From assembly GCF_950295315.1 (NCBI RefSeq), contig NC_080177.1:79348235-79412234 (forward strand): a stretch of DNA of 64,000 nt. Direction: 5' to 3'. The stretch comes from Erinaceus europaeus (lineage: Eukaryota > Chordata > Mammalia > Eulipotyphla > Erinaceidae). The notes below the pieces were generated by a model. The model was not told the DNA's origin. It was given only the letters and a program-made list of their open reading frames with translations, and made no database searches. Every line of letters starts with the position of its first letter. The stretch's first letter is position 1. Positions 40,815 to 51,534 of the stretch are shown in pieces. A program made the position numbers and the translations under genes.

Positions 40815-41096
40815 AAAAATATCTTTTTAAAAATATTTATTTCCTTTTTGTTGCCCTTGTTGTAGTTATTATTGTTGTTGATGCCATCATTGTTGGGTAG
40901 GACAGAGAGAAATGGAGAGAAGAGGGGAAGACAGAGAGGGAGAGAGAAAGACAGACATCTGCAGACCTGCTTCCCTGCCTGTGAAGCGACTCCCCCTGCA
41001 GGTGGGGAGCCAGGGCTCGAACTGGGATCCTTACGTCAGTCCTTGCGCTTTGCACCACGTGTGCTTAACCCACTGCGCTACCAGCCGACTTCCCTT
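40815..41096 (-). mobile_element. Type A SINE (short form), minus strand
   Basis: ATATTTATTTCCTTTTTGTTGCCC tail, body, B-box GGCTCGAACTGG, CTACCAGCCGACTTCCC head end. The octamer TCATACTC occurs on both sides. Confidence 0.93.
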
Positions 41097-41775
41097 CCTC
41101 ATACTCTTATCAGTTAGGTACTGAACACAGGATCTGAAGGACAGTTCCATTAATGTCAAGCTCTCTGGCAAAAGCCTGGACTACCCGTACATGTGCGTGT
41201 TGCTTGTCAAGAGAACTTTGCTATGCTGGGGTCACTGGGTAGACTCACATCAGGCTCGATATTTGCTGAAGTGAGGTCACACGTCCAAGTTGTTTCCTTA
41301 TTGTCCTGAGGGTCTTCTAACCTCAAATGAGTGTCACAGTCTTCTTTCAGGAAAATTCAAGTAAACGACTGGATGCTTAACTGAGGCCTCAGAGTACCGT
41401 CTCCTGACCCGTCATGTCAGTTCTGACTGATTTGTGATGAAGGAGGACAGAGCCTTACGCGGGGCTCTCAGATTTCCTCCAGACTCAGTGGGGAAGACGC
41501 TCAGCTTCATATATCTGCCAAGATGGGAGAGGAGGGTGTGGCAGTGGGAAACAAGAACCTGTGAGCCATCTGCTTGTCACACCAAAGATAGCTGTGCGTT
41601 AATAATTCTGGGGTGGACCCCAAGAGTTGTTGGCATTTCTTACAGATTCCTGGTGGGTGCTGATGCTTCAGGTCCAGGGATCATGTTTTGAGACTCAGTT
41701 CTACAGGTTATAGCAGAGATCATTTTAACTAGCATACTGGAGAACAGCAATAGTTTGAGCCATAGAAAAGCTTTG
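41097..41775. other. Stretch without recognised feature
   Basis: Balanced composition, no recognised repeat, no supported exon. Confidence 0.4.
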
Positions 41776-41778
41776 AGG

Positions 41779-42140
41779 GGGTGTTGAGCAGTAGCACAGC
41801 GGGTTAAGCGCACATGGCACAAAGCGCAAGGACCGGCATAGGGATCCCGGTTCGAGCCCCCTGCTCCCCATCTGCAGGGGAGTCGCTTCACAGGCGGTGA
41901 AGCAGGTCTGCAGGTGTCTATCTTTCTTTCCCCCTCTCTGTCTTCCCCTCCTCTCTCCATTTCTCTCTGTCCTATCCAACAACAATGACAACAAAAACGA
42001 CATCAACAACAACAATAACCACAGCAAGGCTACAACAACAAGGGCAACAAAAGGGGGGGAAAATGGCCGCCAGGAGCAGTGGATTCACAGTGCAGGCACT
42101 GAGCCCAGCAATAACCCTGGAGGCAAAAAAAAGAAAGAAA
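41779..42140 (+). mobile_element. Type A SINE with 3' module
   Basis: AAAAGCTTTGAGGGGG before and AAAAGTTTTGAGGGGG after the element differ by one base (target duplication). A-box TAGCACAGCGG, B-box GGTTCGAGCCC, module with AGCAATAACCCTGGAGGC, A-rich tail. Confidence 0.96.
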
Positions 42141-42151
42141 AGTTTTGAGGG

Positions 42152-42720
42152 GGGCTAGACAGTGGCACACCAGGTTAAACGCAAAGAACAAAGTGCAAGG
42201 ACCCACGCAAGGATCGGAGTTCGAGTCCCTGATTCCTACCTGCAGGGGGTTTGCTTCACAAGCATTTCAAGCAGGGCTGCAGGTGTCTATCTTTCTCCCT
42301 TTGTACCTCTCCCTTCTCTCTCAATCTTTCTGTCCTATTCAATAAAATGGAAAAAGGTAGTTGGGCGGTATCGCAGCGGGTTAAGCTCAGGTGGCGCAAA
42401 GTGCAAGGACCGGCATAAGGATCCCGGTTTGAGCCCCCGGCTCCCCACCTGCAGGGGAGTCGCTTCACAGGCGGTGAAGCAGGTCTGCAGGTGTCTCTCT
42501 TTCTCTCCCCCTCTGTCTTCCCCTCCTCTCTCCATTTCTCTCTGTCCTATCCAACAACGACGACATCAATAATAACTACAACAATAAAACAACAAGGGCA
42601 ACAAAAGGGAATAAATAAAAATATTTTTTAAAAATAAATAAAATGGAAAAAAAGGCCGCCAGGAGCAGTGGATTTGTAGTGCAGGCACCAAGCCCCAGTG
42701 CTAACCCTGGAGGCAAATCT
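42152..42720 (+). mobile_element. Older SINE with 3' module, split by a younger SINE
   Basis: Head GGGGCTAGACAGTGGCACACC, B-box AGTTCGAGTCC, CT body, CAATAAAATGG at 42,340-42,350, then interruption. Resumes at 42,652 with GGCCGCCAGGAGCAGTGG and ends TAACCCTGGAGGC. Confidence 0.93.
42356..42636 (+). mobile_element. Type A SINE (short form) nested in a SINE
   Basis: A perfect 15-bp duplication AATAAAATGGAAAAA at 42,341-42,355 and 42,637-42,651. Head TATCGCAGCGGG, B-box GGTTTGAGCCC, full body, AAC tail. Confidence 0.97.
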
Positions 42721-43060
42721 TTGAGGTAGCAAGTAAAATATTGCTGATTTTAATGGACAGACATCTTCGTGAAGCCTCTTGGAGGAGTGAACCCTGCAAA
42801 ACTTGATTGCTGGGTCAGCTGTTTAATACTGACCATTTGCATGTACAGGAGACACTAACTGAAGGTAGCAGCAAAGAATATATCCTCCCTGATCTAGCAT
42901 AGTTCTCTGAGTGCTAATTAGCAATCAATAGAAGCTGTTTATTAAGTCCTCTCTTGGTTCATGGATCCTGTAATTGGAAAAGAACAGGACATCTGCTCTT
43001 CTGTTTTCTCGGCTTAAGGAAATGCACAGTGTGCATCTCATAAAAATTAACAGGAGTTTG
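42721..43060. other. Stretch without recognised feature
   Basis: No repeat or exon supported. Confidence 0.4.
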
Positions 43061-43061
43061 T

Positions 43062-43255
43062 AATTTAGGGTATCCCAGACAGATCATGCTTTGCATACAG
43101 TGCCCATTAAATGGATTATCTTATTTGATCCTTAGGTCAGCCATTGTCCAGATGTCAAAACAGAGGCTTGAGGAGGTGAGGTCACTTTCCTAAGGTCACA
43201 GGAGCATTGATCACACTGGTCATTGCTGGGACTTCAGTTCAGGCGGTCAGTCTCT
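43062..43255 (+). mobile_element. MIR relic
   Basis: TTATCTTATTTGATCC, GTCCAGATGTCAAAACAGAGGC, GAGGTGAGGTCACTTTCC, TAAGGTCACAGGAGC and CTGGGACTTCAG follow the MIR core order (ATGAGGAAACTGAGGC, AAGTAACTTGCCCAAGGTCAC). Confidence 0.75.
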
Positions 43256-43587
43256 GGGGCTTACACTGGTAGCATCTGGTGTTGCAGGATGCGTTGAGAT
43301 CAAGCAAATGTTATTTCGAGGACCAAGCCCACAGACATAATCTGGTTTCATAACATTGGAGTCAGATCCCTGGAAATTCAGAGGCTGCAGGTCTGGAGAT
43401 GTTATTTCCGGGTAGCCCTGGTTCAGCCGGGTCTAGCTGTCCTTCTCTGGCAAGGTCACCCCAATGACATGTATGGAAGATGCTACCAAAAAGCTCCACA
43501 TGCATCATGCCGTTGTCAGTCATGACTGCTTTCACATGCGCCGAGGGAGGCAGATATTTAAAGGCTCCTATTGGCACACACTTCTTT
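43256..43587. other. Stretch without recognised feature
   Basis: Nothing recognised. Confidence 0.4.
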
Positions 43588-43602
43588 TGAAAAATGAAAA
43601 AT

Positions 43603-43892
43603 ATTAAAAAAAATATTTATTGATTGATTCCCTTTCGTTACCCTTGTTTTATTGTTGTAGTCATTATTGTTGTTGATATTGATGTCATTGCTGCTGGATA
43701 GGACAGAGAGAAATGAAGAGAGGAGGGGAAGACAGAGGGGGAGAGAAAGACAGACACCTGCAGACCTGCTTCACCTCCTGAGAAGTGACTCCTCTGCAGG
43801 TGGGGAGCCGGGGGCTCAAACCGGGATCCTTACTCTGGTCCTTGTGCTTTGCACCACCTGCACTTAACCCACTGTGCTACTGCCCGACCCCC
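43603..43892 (-). mobile_element. Type A SINE (short form), minus strand
   Basis: 15-bp target repeat TGAAAAATGAAAAAT at 43,588-43,602 and 43,893-43,907. CGTTACCCTTG tail block, body, B-box GGCTCAAACC, CTACTGCCCGACCCCC head. Confidence 0.97.
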
Positions 43893-43907
43893 TGAAAAAT
43901 GAAAAAT

Positions 43908-44373
43908 CTTGTAATGCAAAGAACCACCTTATGGTCTGATCTACAGCCTGATTTTTTTTTTTTTAACATTAGGTTTTTATTTTATTTTATTTTCCTTTTC
44001 TCTCTCTCTCTCTTTTTTTTTCTTGGCAGGTAGGAGGTGCTTAGTTTGAGTGGGAAGAATTTAATCCAGAGGAGAAACCAAAGGCCAAAGTCAGAATCCC
44101 TTGTGCTTTATTATCTTGCGTCTTGAACCTAAGGGGTAAGGTGAGATTTAGGCCAGAGACAGGTACAGCTGCGCGAGCATGAACTTCTTCTTTGGGATCA
44201 GGCCTGAATTTCCGTCACACCAGGGGAGAGCAGCCTGATGGAGACTAGCTAGGCCCCACTCAGTGGACTGGGAAGCAACCTGGTGGTCACACTGAACACG
44301 CAGGTGCACACACCAGCACACAGCCCTTCCTTGGGGGTAAAAATCAAGGACATGGGAAAAGAGGGTAGTCAAT
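43908..44373. other. Stretch without recognised gene
   Basis: A T-rich block with (TTTTA)n and a CT run at about 43,950-44,025; the rest is unassigned. Confidence 0.4.
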
Positions 44374-44388
44374 AATTGTCATACCCGG

Positions 44389-44630
44389 GAGTGCAGCAGT
44401 TAAGCGCAGGCGGCGCAAAGCACAAGGACTGACATAAGGATCCCGGTTCAAGCCCCCGGGTCCCCACCTGCAGGTGTCTATCTTTCTCTCCTCCTCTCTG
44501 TCTTCCCCTCCTCTCTCCATTTCTCTCTGTCCTATCCAACAATGGTGACATCAATAACAACAACAATAATAACTACAACAATAAAAACAAGGGCAACAAA
44601 AAGGGAAAATGAATAAATACTAAAAAATAG
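44389..44630 (+). mobile_element. Type A SINE with internal deletion
   Basis: The head is shortened (GGGAGTGCAGCAGTTAAGCG), B-box GGTTCAAGCCC is present, and CACCTGCAG joins directly to GTGTC, so about 40 bases between the two CTGCAG copies are missing. Flanks AATTGTCATACCC and AATTGCCATGCCC form a two-mismatch target repeat. Confidence 0.93.
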
Positions 44631-44645
44631 TAATTGCCATGCCCA

Positions 44646-44935
44646 AAGCCAAAGAGATCCTCTGCCACTTTTCTACATATCCTTCCAAGAGTGCAGGCCC
44701 AAAAGGTTCAGCGGCAATTCGTCCCGTCTCAGAAAGCCCTTGGCTTGGAAACCCTAAAGGGAGTTTGCCTGGGTTTGTCTTTGTGTCCTCAAATGATTTA
44801 CATAGCCATTCTGAATTGTGAAAATGCAGATTTGGATAAAGAACAAAAAGTGCTCCCAAAATATCGCTCAGCTATACTGGCTTAAAATAAAAAGTAATTC
44901 ATTTATTTCCAAGAAAAAGAGAGATATGATGGATG
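44646..44935. other. Stretch without recognised feature
   Basis: Nothing recognised. Confidence 0.4.
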
Positions 44936-45030
44936 GGAAGGGGAGAGGAGGGGAGAGGAGGAGGAGAGGAGGAGAGAGGAGAGGAGAGGAAAGGAAAGGA
45001 AGGGAGGAGAGAGAAGGGGGGGAGGAGAAA
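44936..45030 (+). repeat. (GGGGA/GGAGA)n purine tract
   Basis: About 95 bases of pure purine units. Confidence 0.93.
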
Positions 45031-45059
45031 TATCTGAAGACATGAGTTCAACAGCAAGG

Positions 45060-46250
45060 AAAACAAAACAAAACAAACAAAAATAAACCAATGAGATTAC
45101 ATCAAACTGAAAAGATTCCGCACAGCAAAAGGAACTGTCACCAAAACAGAAAGACACTCCACAGAATGGGAGATTCTTGATGTGAGATACATAAGATAAA
45201 GGATTAATAACTTTCATTTACATAAAGAGCTCAGTAAACTCAGCAATAAGAAACAAACAACCCTATTAGCAATGGGGAGAGGACATGAATAGAATCTTCA
45301 CCTAAGAAGAGATCCCCAGGGTCTACAGACCTATGAAAAATGCTTAAATCCACTGGTTTTCAGAGAAGTGAAAATAAAGACAACAAGAAGATACTACTTT
45401 ACCTAAGTGAGAGTGTCATAAATTAGAAAGGACAGAAACAAGTGTTGGAGAGGATGTGGGGAGAACGAAACCTTTCTATAATGTAGTGGAAGTGTAAATT
45501 GGTCCAACTCCTGTGAAAAACCATCTGCACTTTGCTCAAAAGACTAGAAATTGATCTAGCCTATGACTTAGCAATTTACCCAAAGGAAGCAAATATACCC
45601 ATCCAAAAAGATTTATGCTGTTTGTTTTACTAGAGCACAGCTCCGTTCTGGCTTAAGGTGGTACGAGGGATTGAACTTGAGAACTCAAAGCCTCAGGCAT
45701 GAAAAGTCTTTATGCATAACCATTATGCTGTCTCTCCAGCCCCTATAATCTATGTACAACTATGTTCATAGCAGCACTGTTTTGTAATAGCTCAGAGTTG
45801 GAAGCAACCCAAATGTCCAGCAACAAATGAGTGACTAAGAGAGCTGTGGTGTATACATACAACAGGGTACTCCTGACCGGCCCAAAATGATGACACTATC
45901 TCCTTTGCTCACCTTGGATGGAACTTGAGAAGATCGTGTTAACTGAGATATATGCCAAAAGGACGACAAAGACTGGATGATCTCATTCATCATTAGAACT
46001 CAAGAGACAGGGGACAGGAAGTGGAATGTGTGTTGGGTGTGTGGCGTATTGCAGCAAAGCAAAGGGTTCTGGGGCAAGTGTGGGAGAGAAGCAGTGAAGA
46101 GGGCACTGCAGTTCTGTAGCATGACAGTGGAGAAGGCCCTCAGGTGAGGGCGAGAGTGCTCTGAAGATGCCCATTAGAGGGAGAGCAGAAATCGTGCCCA
46201 TATATCAACAGCTGTGCTGTAAACCTTATGCCCCCCAATAAGATGGTAAA
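45060..46250 (+). mobile_element. Old L1 ORF2 end and 3'UTR, interrupted by a type C SINE
   Basis: AATGAGATTACATCAAACTGAAAAG..CGCACAGCAAAAGG corresponds to 34,160-34,200 of the full-length L1. The order continues through GTTGGAGAGGATGTGGGG, GCAATTTACCCAAAGG, CATCCAAAAAGAT and GGAAGCAACCCAAATGTCC. It has many stops and indels and is clearly older than the copy at 29.5 kb. Confidence 0.92.
45616..45742 (-). mobile_element. Type C SINE inside L1, minus strand
   Basis: TACTAGAGCACAGCTCCGTTCTGG, GGGATTGAACTTGAG, CCTCAGGCATGAAAAG, CATAACCATTATGCTGTCTC. L1 sequence resumes directly after it. Confidence 0.92.
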
Positions 46251-46439
46251 AAAAAAAAGTTTTAAAAGAGAGAAAACACCTAGCTTCATTAAATTGTACT
46301 GTGTGCTATTTTCATTTCAGTGAAGAACAAAATAAAGAAAAAAAAATTTTTTTTTTTGCTGCAATAAGATACCCCTCCTTCTCTGTCTCTCTGTGTCTTT
46401 CCTTGTGTCTTCCTCTCTGTCATTCTTTCATTCTTTGTT

Positions 46440-46658
46440 CTGCCAGGGACTTGTTGGGATTTTGTGTTTGTGTGATTCCTCTGCTCCTAGTAGATTCTCA
46501 TTTTCTTCAGGTAAAGGGCGAGAGAGGGAGAAGGAGAGGGAAAGAGGCATGAGCAAGAGACACTCCAGCACTGCTCCATTGCTTGTGAAATGTCCTCTGT
46601 GCTTGGTGGCCAGGGTCCTTGTGCCTGATGAAGTGTGCACTCTGTCAGGCGAGATAGC
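46440..46658 (-). mobile_element. Type B/C-like SINE, minus strand, diverged
   Basis: GGGCGAGAGAGGGAGAAGG body, GACACTCCAGCACTGCTCC, TGCTTGTGAAATGTCC, GGTGGCCAGGGTCC, GTGTGCACTCTGTCAGG. The B-box is not intact. Confidence 0.55.
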
Positions 46659-46659
46659 T

Positions 46660-47344
46660 CCTAATCTCACAATAAAGTGACGTTTCAACTTAACTGTGTA
46701 CAAATAAAAGTCTTTTTGTAGACAACATTGTTATTTTTATATGCTTCAGGGTTTGCTATCAACCATATTATCCAGATGGAAAAAAATAGGGAGAAAGAGA
46801 GTTTCTGAGCTCTCTGAATATGACTCAGCAAGTTAGTGACATGCCTAGAAATAGAAATGAAAAAATGGAAAAAGAAAGTTTGCAACAATCTACCTTGAAA
46901 CTTGCAAGTTTAGCTCAGTACTGCAGTTAGGAGGTAGGCATTTCTGACCGTAGGAGGAAGCCAGTGACTCAGCTCAGCCCAGAACAGGTTTGAAGAGGGC
47001 TCTCCTAGGTGGAGCGGTACAGAGAGGCTCTCACTCCCACTTAGTCACTTCCTCCCTGGTGGCTGGAGAGACCAGGCCCAGCTTTGGACAGCTGCCTCTC
47101 CTGTCACCTGTTCTTCCTTGGATAGATGACACAGAGTCTGTCACTTCTGACTTCTTAGAACAACTCCTGCTTCCTGCAAGTAGTCCAGTTGACTGGAGAC
47201 TGAAGGTGGGAAGAGAACTCTATCTAGCCTGTGAGCTCTGTCCTGCAGACTTGAGGCAGGGGGTGGCTCGCCTGGATCGCTCTCTTGCATCCCACCACCC
47301 CAACAGCCTGCTTATGACATGTACCCTTGAGGAAATGATGTTTT
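46660..47344. other. Stretch without recognised gene
   Basis: An open frame of 172 codons starting at 46,990 runs on through an L2 end and a SINE, so it is not a gene. Nothing else recognised. Confidence 0.45.
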
Positions 47345-47403
47345 TATCCCTAGCACCTAGCCTAGGTCCTGGCTCATGTGGGTACTTAATAAAAATGTGT
47401 TGC
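47345..47403 (+). mobile_element. L2/MIR end block
   Basis: ATCCCTAGCACCTAGCCTAGGTCCTGGCTCATGTGGGTACTTAATAAAAATGTGTTG follows the CCCCAGCGCCTAGCACAGTGCCTGGCACATAGTAGG..AATAAAT block closely. Confidence 0.75.
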
Positions 47404-47446
47404 AAAATGGGGTCAATACTTTTGACATGTCAAGTCAGAAAATTTA

Positions 47447-47640
47447 GGCCGGTGGTAGCTCTCCTGGTTGAGCACACACGTTGCAATGTGCAAGGACCTG
47501 GGTTCTAGCCCCTGCAGGGGAAAAGCTTTGCAAGTAGTTAAAGCAGGGCTGCTGGTGTTTCTCTCTCTTCCTCTCTGTCTCTCTCTTCCCTTTTGCTTGT
47601 CTCTATCCAATAATTAACTGAATAGAGAATTAAATTTTTT
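47447..47640 (+). mobile_element. Type B SINE
   Basis: GGCCGGTGGTAGCTCTCCTGG head, GGTTCTAGCCC, short deletion before GGGGAAAAGCTTTGC, CT body, CTCTATCCAATAATTAA tail. Confidence 0.9.
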
Positions 47641-48375
47641 TAAATAGGAAAGACATGGCTTTTCTTATGGAACTGAAAGTATCCCCTTCCCTCACCTTTC
47701 TTTCTTTTTTCTTTTTTTTTTTTTTTTCCCATTCACAAACATCTCGAAAACCTTGACCAGCAAGTAGGGCCACAATTTTCATTGCCCTCCCTGCAAGCCA
47801 ATTTTTCAGATGCTTAGAAACAGAAACAGGTGTTATATGACTTAACCAAGGGGTGTTAGCTGTTTTTCCCTCCATTTGCTTATCTCTGCAAAGCATGCAA
47901 ATCCTATCTTCAGTCTGTGAGTCACTCGTCTCTGACATGTGTTTCTCCAACATCACTGTGTGGCGGCACAGCACAGTCCCCAAACCAGGTCTAAACAAAT
48001 AGTGCAGGCCAACGGCTGAGCATGCAAACCACGGGCAAGCATTTTTGTTAGTCATGACACCTGCCAAGGAAGACACTCACTGATTCATCCCCAGGACAGT
48101 AATCTTTTGACAAGGTGTGCTGGCAACTGCTGCCATCATTTTATATCCAGAAAAGGTAAAGTTCACGGGCAAGAGACTTATTCAGAGACACACAAGTGAG
48201 TAGCAAGAACTACACTAATGCCTTACAGGACCTCGACTCTGCCTGTCCTAATATGGTCTGCCCCAAGTCTAAACTGAGAACCTGCAATTCCAGAGCTTAC
48301 CCTGCTTCTACAACGGAGGCATAATTCATTGAGCACTTCTTATGTGCCAGATACTGAAGTAAATAAAACCCTTAC
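47641..48375. other. Stretch without recognised gene
   Basis: A T-run at 47,707-47,728; otherwise unassigned sequence. Confidence 0.4.
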
Positions 48376-48724
48376 AGGGAGTCGGGCGGTGGCGCAGTGG
48401 GTTAAGCGCACGTGTCGCAGGGACCGGCGTAAGGATCCCGGTTCAAGCCCCCGGCTCCCCACCTGCAGGGGAGTCGCTTCACGGGCGGTGAAGCAGGTCT
48501 GCAGGTGTCTGTCTTTCTCTCCCTTCTCTCTCTGTCTTCCCCTCCTCTCTCCATTTCTCTCTGTCCTATCCAACAACAAAGCAACGTCAACAATGGCAAT
48601 AATAACCGCAACGAGGCTGCAACAACTAGGGCAACAAAAAGGGGGAAAAATGGCCTCCAGGAGCGGTGGATTCATGGTGCAGGCACCAAGCCCAGCAATA
48701 ACCCTGGAGGGAAAAAAAAAAAAA
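48376..48724 (+). mobile_element. Type A SINE with 3' module
   Basis: CAGGGAGTCGGGCGGTGGCGCAGTGGG head, short deletion after GCGCACGTG, B-box GGTTCAAGCCC, AAC part with GAGGCTGCAACAACTAGGGC, module ..AGCAATAACCCTGGAGGG, A-tail. CpG-rich, so young. Confidence 0.95.
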
Positions 48725-48739
48725 ACCTTAGATATAATA

Positions 48740-48885
48740 ACTTGTTCGGGTCAATTATTCCCCACATTTGATAGGCAACAAGACAGAGGCACAGAGATGC
48801 CAAGTAACTCACCCAGTAATCAAAGTTGCCACTAGCAGAGCTGGAAATTAACCTCTGGGTGTCTGGCTTCTGAACCTAGAATAAC
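48740..48885 (+). mobile_element. MIR relic
   Basis: CAATTATTCCCCACATTTGATAGGCAACAAGACAGAGGCACAGAGATGCCAAGTAACTCACCCAG..AGCAGAGCTGGAAATTAACC..GTCTGGCTTCTGAACC follows MIR core order well. Confidence 0.88.
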
Positions 48886-49395
48886 CAACCACCTCTGGAT
48901 GGATAATCTGTCTTCATATGAACGGATCTCTAAGGAAACGTGGGAAGGGGTCCACATCTGACCCTGGTGGCCACCTAGAAACCACCCTCTCTCCTTTCTT
49001 CTCACAGAGGTCTGACCTTGTTCGCAGTCCAGAAAGTTACTTCCAGACGAGATCAGGCGTATTCAGGGTGGTCTAGCTGTAGACTGAAATTTATTTTCCA
49101 AAGAGCACACTTCCATGGTTACTCTGAATCCCATCTTGATTTTTAGACGTGGACATGGAGGTGACCAGAGGTCCTGGGAGACTTTTTTACTCTCACTGAG
49201 AACCACAGAAGAAGAAGTTCTCTCTCTTAGGCAGATAGACGAGAGGCTTGAAGCTGCTGCAGCATCTTGGCACCAGAAAGAAACAAGCTCAGCACAGGCT
49301 CAATGAATATGAATGGAAGAATGAGAGAGAGGGAGGCTGGGCCAGGGAGCCTGGGGACCAACCAACCTCAAACAACCTCATTTCATGACTGTCTT
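48886..49395. other. Stretch without recognised feature
   Basis: Nothing supportable as gene or repeat. Confidence 0.4.
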
Positions 49396-49396
49396 G

Positions 49397-49478
49397 TTTT
49401 TTTAGTGTGGTACTAGGGGACGGACTGAGAATCTCGTCATCATATACAGTGCTGCTTAGTGGTTTCCCCGATCCAGTT
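49397..49478 (-). mobile_element. Type C-like SINE fragment, minus strand
   Basis: GTGTGGTACTAGGGGACGGACTGAGAATC and CAGTGCTGCTTAGTGG; truncated and interrupted by a CT/T-rich stretch. Confidence 0.4.
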
Positions 49479-49547
49479 TCTTTCATCTTCTTTCTTTTTC
49501 CCTTTTCTTTCTCCCTTCCTCCCTTCCTTTCTCTCTTTTTAATCTTT

Positions 49548-49828
49548 AAAATTTTTTTATATTTATTTATTCCCTTTTGTTGCCCTTGTTTTATTGCTGT
49601 AGTTATTATTGCTGCTGCTGTTGTTATTGATGTCGTCATCGTTGGATAGGTCAGAGAGAAATGGAGAGAGGAGGAGAAGACAGAGAGGGAGAGAGAAAGA
49701 CAGACACCTGCAGACCTGCTTCACCGTTTGTGAAGTGACTCCCTGCAGATGGGGAGCCGGGGGCTCGAACCAGGATCCTTACGCTTTGCATCCCGTGCAC
49801 TTAACCCAATGCGCTACCGCCCGACTCC
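49548..49828 (-). mobile_element. Type A SINE (short form), minus strand
   Basis: ATATTTATTTATTCCCTTTTGTTGCCC tail, body, B-box GGCTCGAACC, small deletion in the head arm, CTACCGCCCGACTCCC head end. CTCTCTTTT flanks both sides. Confidence 0.95.
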
Positions 49829-49837
49829 CCTCTCTTT

Positions 49838-50092
49838 TAATTTTTATCGTTACCAGGGTTAGCACTGGGGCTCTAGTGCTGGCACTGGAAATCACTGCTC
49901 CAGAAGGCCATTTTCCCTTTTTCTTTTCTATTTTTATTGGGTACTACAGGGAGAAACTGAGAGAGAAGGGGAGACAGAGAGGCTGCTAGTGGGGAGGGTA
50001 GTGCAGGGCCCTGTTTCTCACAACTCCACTGCTTCAGGAATCCCTCTCAGCTTGTAGCTGTCTCCATCCAATAAATACATAAAGATAATATA
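49838..50092 (-). mobile_element. Type B/A-like SINE with module, minus strand, plus a short tail of another
   Basis: TTACCAGGGTTAGCACTGGGGC..CAGAAGGCCATTTTCCC module, purine body to about 50,030. Then TAGCTGTCTCCATCCAATAAATACATAAAG (50,056-50,090), a plus-strand type B tail. Confidence 0.65.
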
Positions 50093-50120
50093 TGTGTGTG
50101 TATATATATATGTATGTGGG
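50092..50120 (+). repeat. (TG/TA)n microsatellite
   Basis: ATGTGTGTGTATATATATATGTATGTGG; may have grown from the preceding SINE tail. Confidence 0.85.
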
Positions 50121-50353
50121 GGAGACAGACATGGCACATGATTTTAAAAGTACTAGGACGGGAAAATGCATCAGCAAATATAGCACATGCATCGCCACCA
50201 GCACACAGAGACACCATGAACAGCACTAAAGGGAGCTCCACAGATGATGGGGTGGTACTCTCTTGTCGTTTCCTCTTTGGCCTGTACTTCCCTTTCTCCT
50301 GCCTCACCCCACCCCACCCCCATCTCTAAGTAGATAAAACATTTTTTAAAAAA
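50121..50353 (+). other. Possible decayed SINE; no gene seen
   Basis: GCACACAGAGACACCATGAACAGCAC..TGATGGGGTGGTACTCTC and a CT-rich second half have SINE-like layout, but no clear B-box. Unassigned. Confidence 0.3.
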
Positions 50354-50364
50354 TTGGATCCAGG

Positions 50365-50649
50365 GAGTCGGGCGGTAGCGCAGCGGGTTAAGCGCAGGTG
50401 GCACAAAGCGCAAGGACCGGCGGAAGGATCCCAGTTCAAGCCCCCAGCTCCCCACCTGCGGGGAGTCGCTTCACAGGCGGTGAGGCAGGTCTGCAGGTGT
50501 CTGTCTTTCTCTCCCCCTCTCTGTCTTCCCCTCCTCTCTCCATTTCTCTCCATCTTATTCAACAATGACAACAACAAAACCACACCAATAAAACAAGGGC
50601 AACAAAAGAGAATAAATAAATAAATAAATAAATAAATATTTGTAAAAAT
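50365..50649 (+). mobile_element. Type A SINE (short form), young
   Basis: 11-bp target repeat TTGGATCCAGG at 50,354-50,364 and 50,650-50,660. GAGTCGGGCGGTAGCGCAGCGGG head nearly perfect, B-box AGTTCAAGCCC, tail (AAATA)n. Confidence 0.97.
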
Positions 50650-50660
50650 TTGGATCCAGG

Positions 50661-50938
50661 AAGGGAAGGTGATGAAGTACCCAGTTAAATGCACACATTA
50701 CCATGTGCAAGAACCCGGGTTCTAGAGACCCCTTCCTGCAGGAGGGATGCTTCATGAATGGTGAAGCAGGTTTGCAGGTGTCTCGTGTTCTCTCTTCCTG
50801 TCAATTTCTCACTGTCATGCCTAATTAACAAAAAGAAAGAAAGAAAAAAGGCTGCCAGGAGCAGTGAATTCATAGTGCCAGCACTGAGCCCTAGCAATAA
50901 CCCCGGAGGTAATAAAAATAAATAAATATATACATAAA
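50661..50938 (+). mobile_element. Type B SINE joined to the 3' module
   Basis: GTACCCAGTTAAATGCACACATTACC head, B-box GGTTCTAGAGA, GTGAAGCAGGTTTGCAGGTGTC, body, then GCTGCCAGGAGCAGTGAATTC..AGCAATAACCCCGGAGG. A second type B head carrying the module. Confidence 0.85.
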
Positions 50939-51105
50939 TGAGAGAGAAGTTGAAAAACAAAAGGAACAAGCATACTACAGCACTCGCTCCAGACCAGAAA
51001 CCTGGTACGTGACACCACCAGCATTCGCACCCAGGCACTGTAGCCCTAGCACCTGCATTCTTGACAATCATGTTCTACAAGGTCCAGGCTTCAGTTTATA
51101 AAGAA

Positions 51106-51152
51106 CAGGGGCTGGGTGGTGGCACACCTGGTTAAGTGTACACATCACAAAT
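51106..51152 (+). mobile_element. Type B SINE head fragment
   Basis: GGGGCTGGGTGGTGGCACACC..GGTTAAGTGTACACATCAC only; the rest is lost. Confidence 0.7.
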
Positions 51153-51179
51153 AAGAAAACAGAACCCCCGCCCCATGAA

Positions 51180-51206
51180 ACACACACACACACACACACA
51201 CACACA
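51180..51206 (+). repeat. (CA)n microsatellite
   Basis: About 13 CA units. Confidence 0.95.
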
Positions 51207-51317
51207 GTGACTGAAGAACTTCTCTAAGCCACAGCTGAAAGGCAAGGCAGAAGCAATTACAGAACTCAATATTGATTGTAACAAGTGTAGCAGGCATCCT
51301 GCCAACTTGTGCTCTAT

Positions 51318-51534
51318 TATTTTTATTTTACACAATTTATTTATTACTGTATAGAGACAGAGAGAGAGATTGAGAGGGGAGGGGAGATAGAGGGGGAAAG
51401 AAACAGAGACACACCTGCAGCCCTGCTTCACCACTTGTGAAGTTTTCCCCCTGCAGGTGGGGACCAGGGGCTTGAACTTGGGTCCATGTGCACTGTAGTG
51501 TGTACACTTAACCAGGGGCACCACTGCCTGGCCC
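51318..51534 (-). mobile_element. Type B SINE, minus strand
   Basis: ATTTATTTATTACTGTATAGAGACAG tail, body, CACTTGTGAAGTTTTCCCCC, B-box GGCTTGAACTTGG, CTGCCTGGCCCC head end. TGTGCTCT on both sides is likely the target repeat. Confidence 0.93.

Noticed and set aside
46990..47508. Open frame of 172 codons on the plus strand
   Set aside because: It passes through an L2 end block and into a type B SINE; no splice sites or domain support it.
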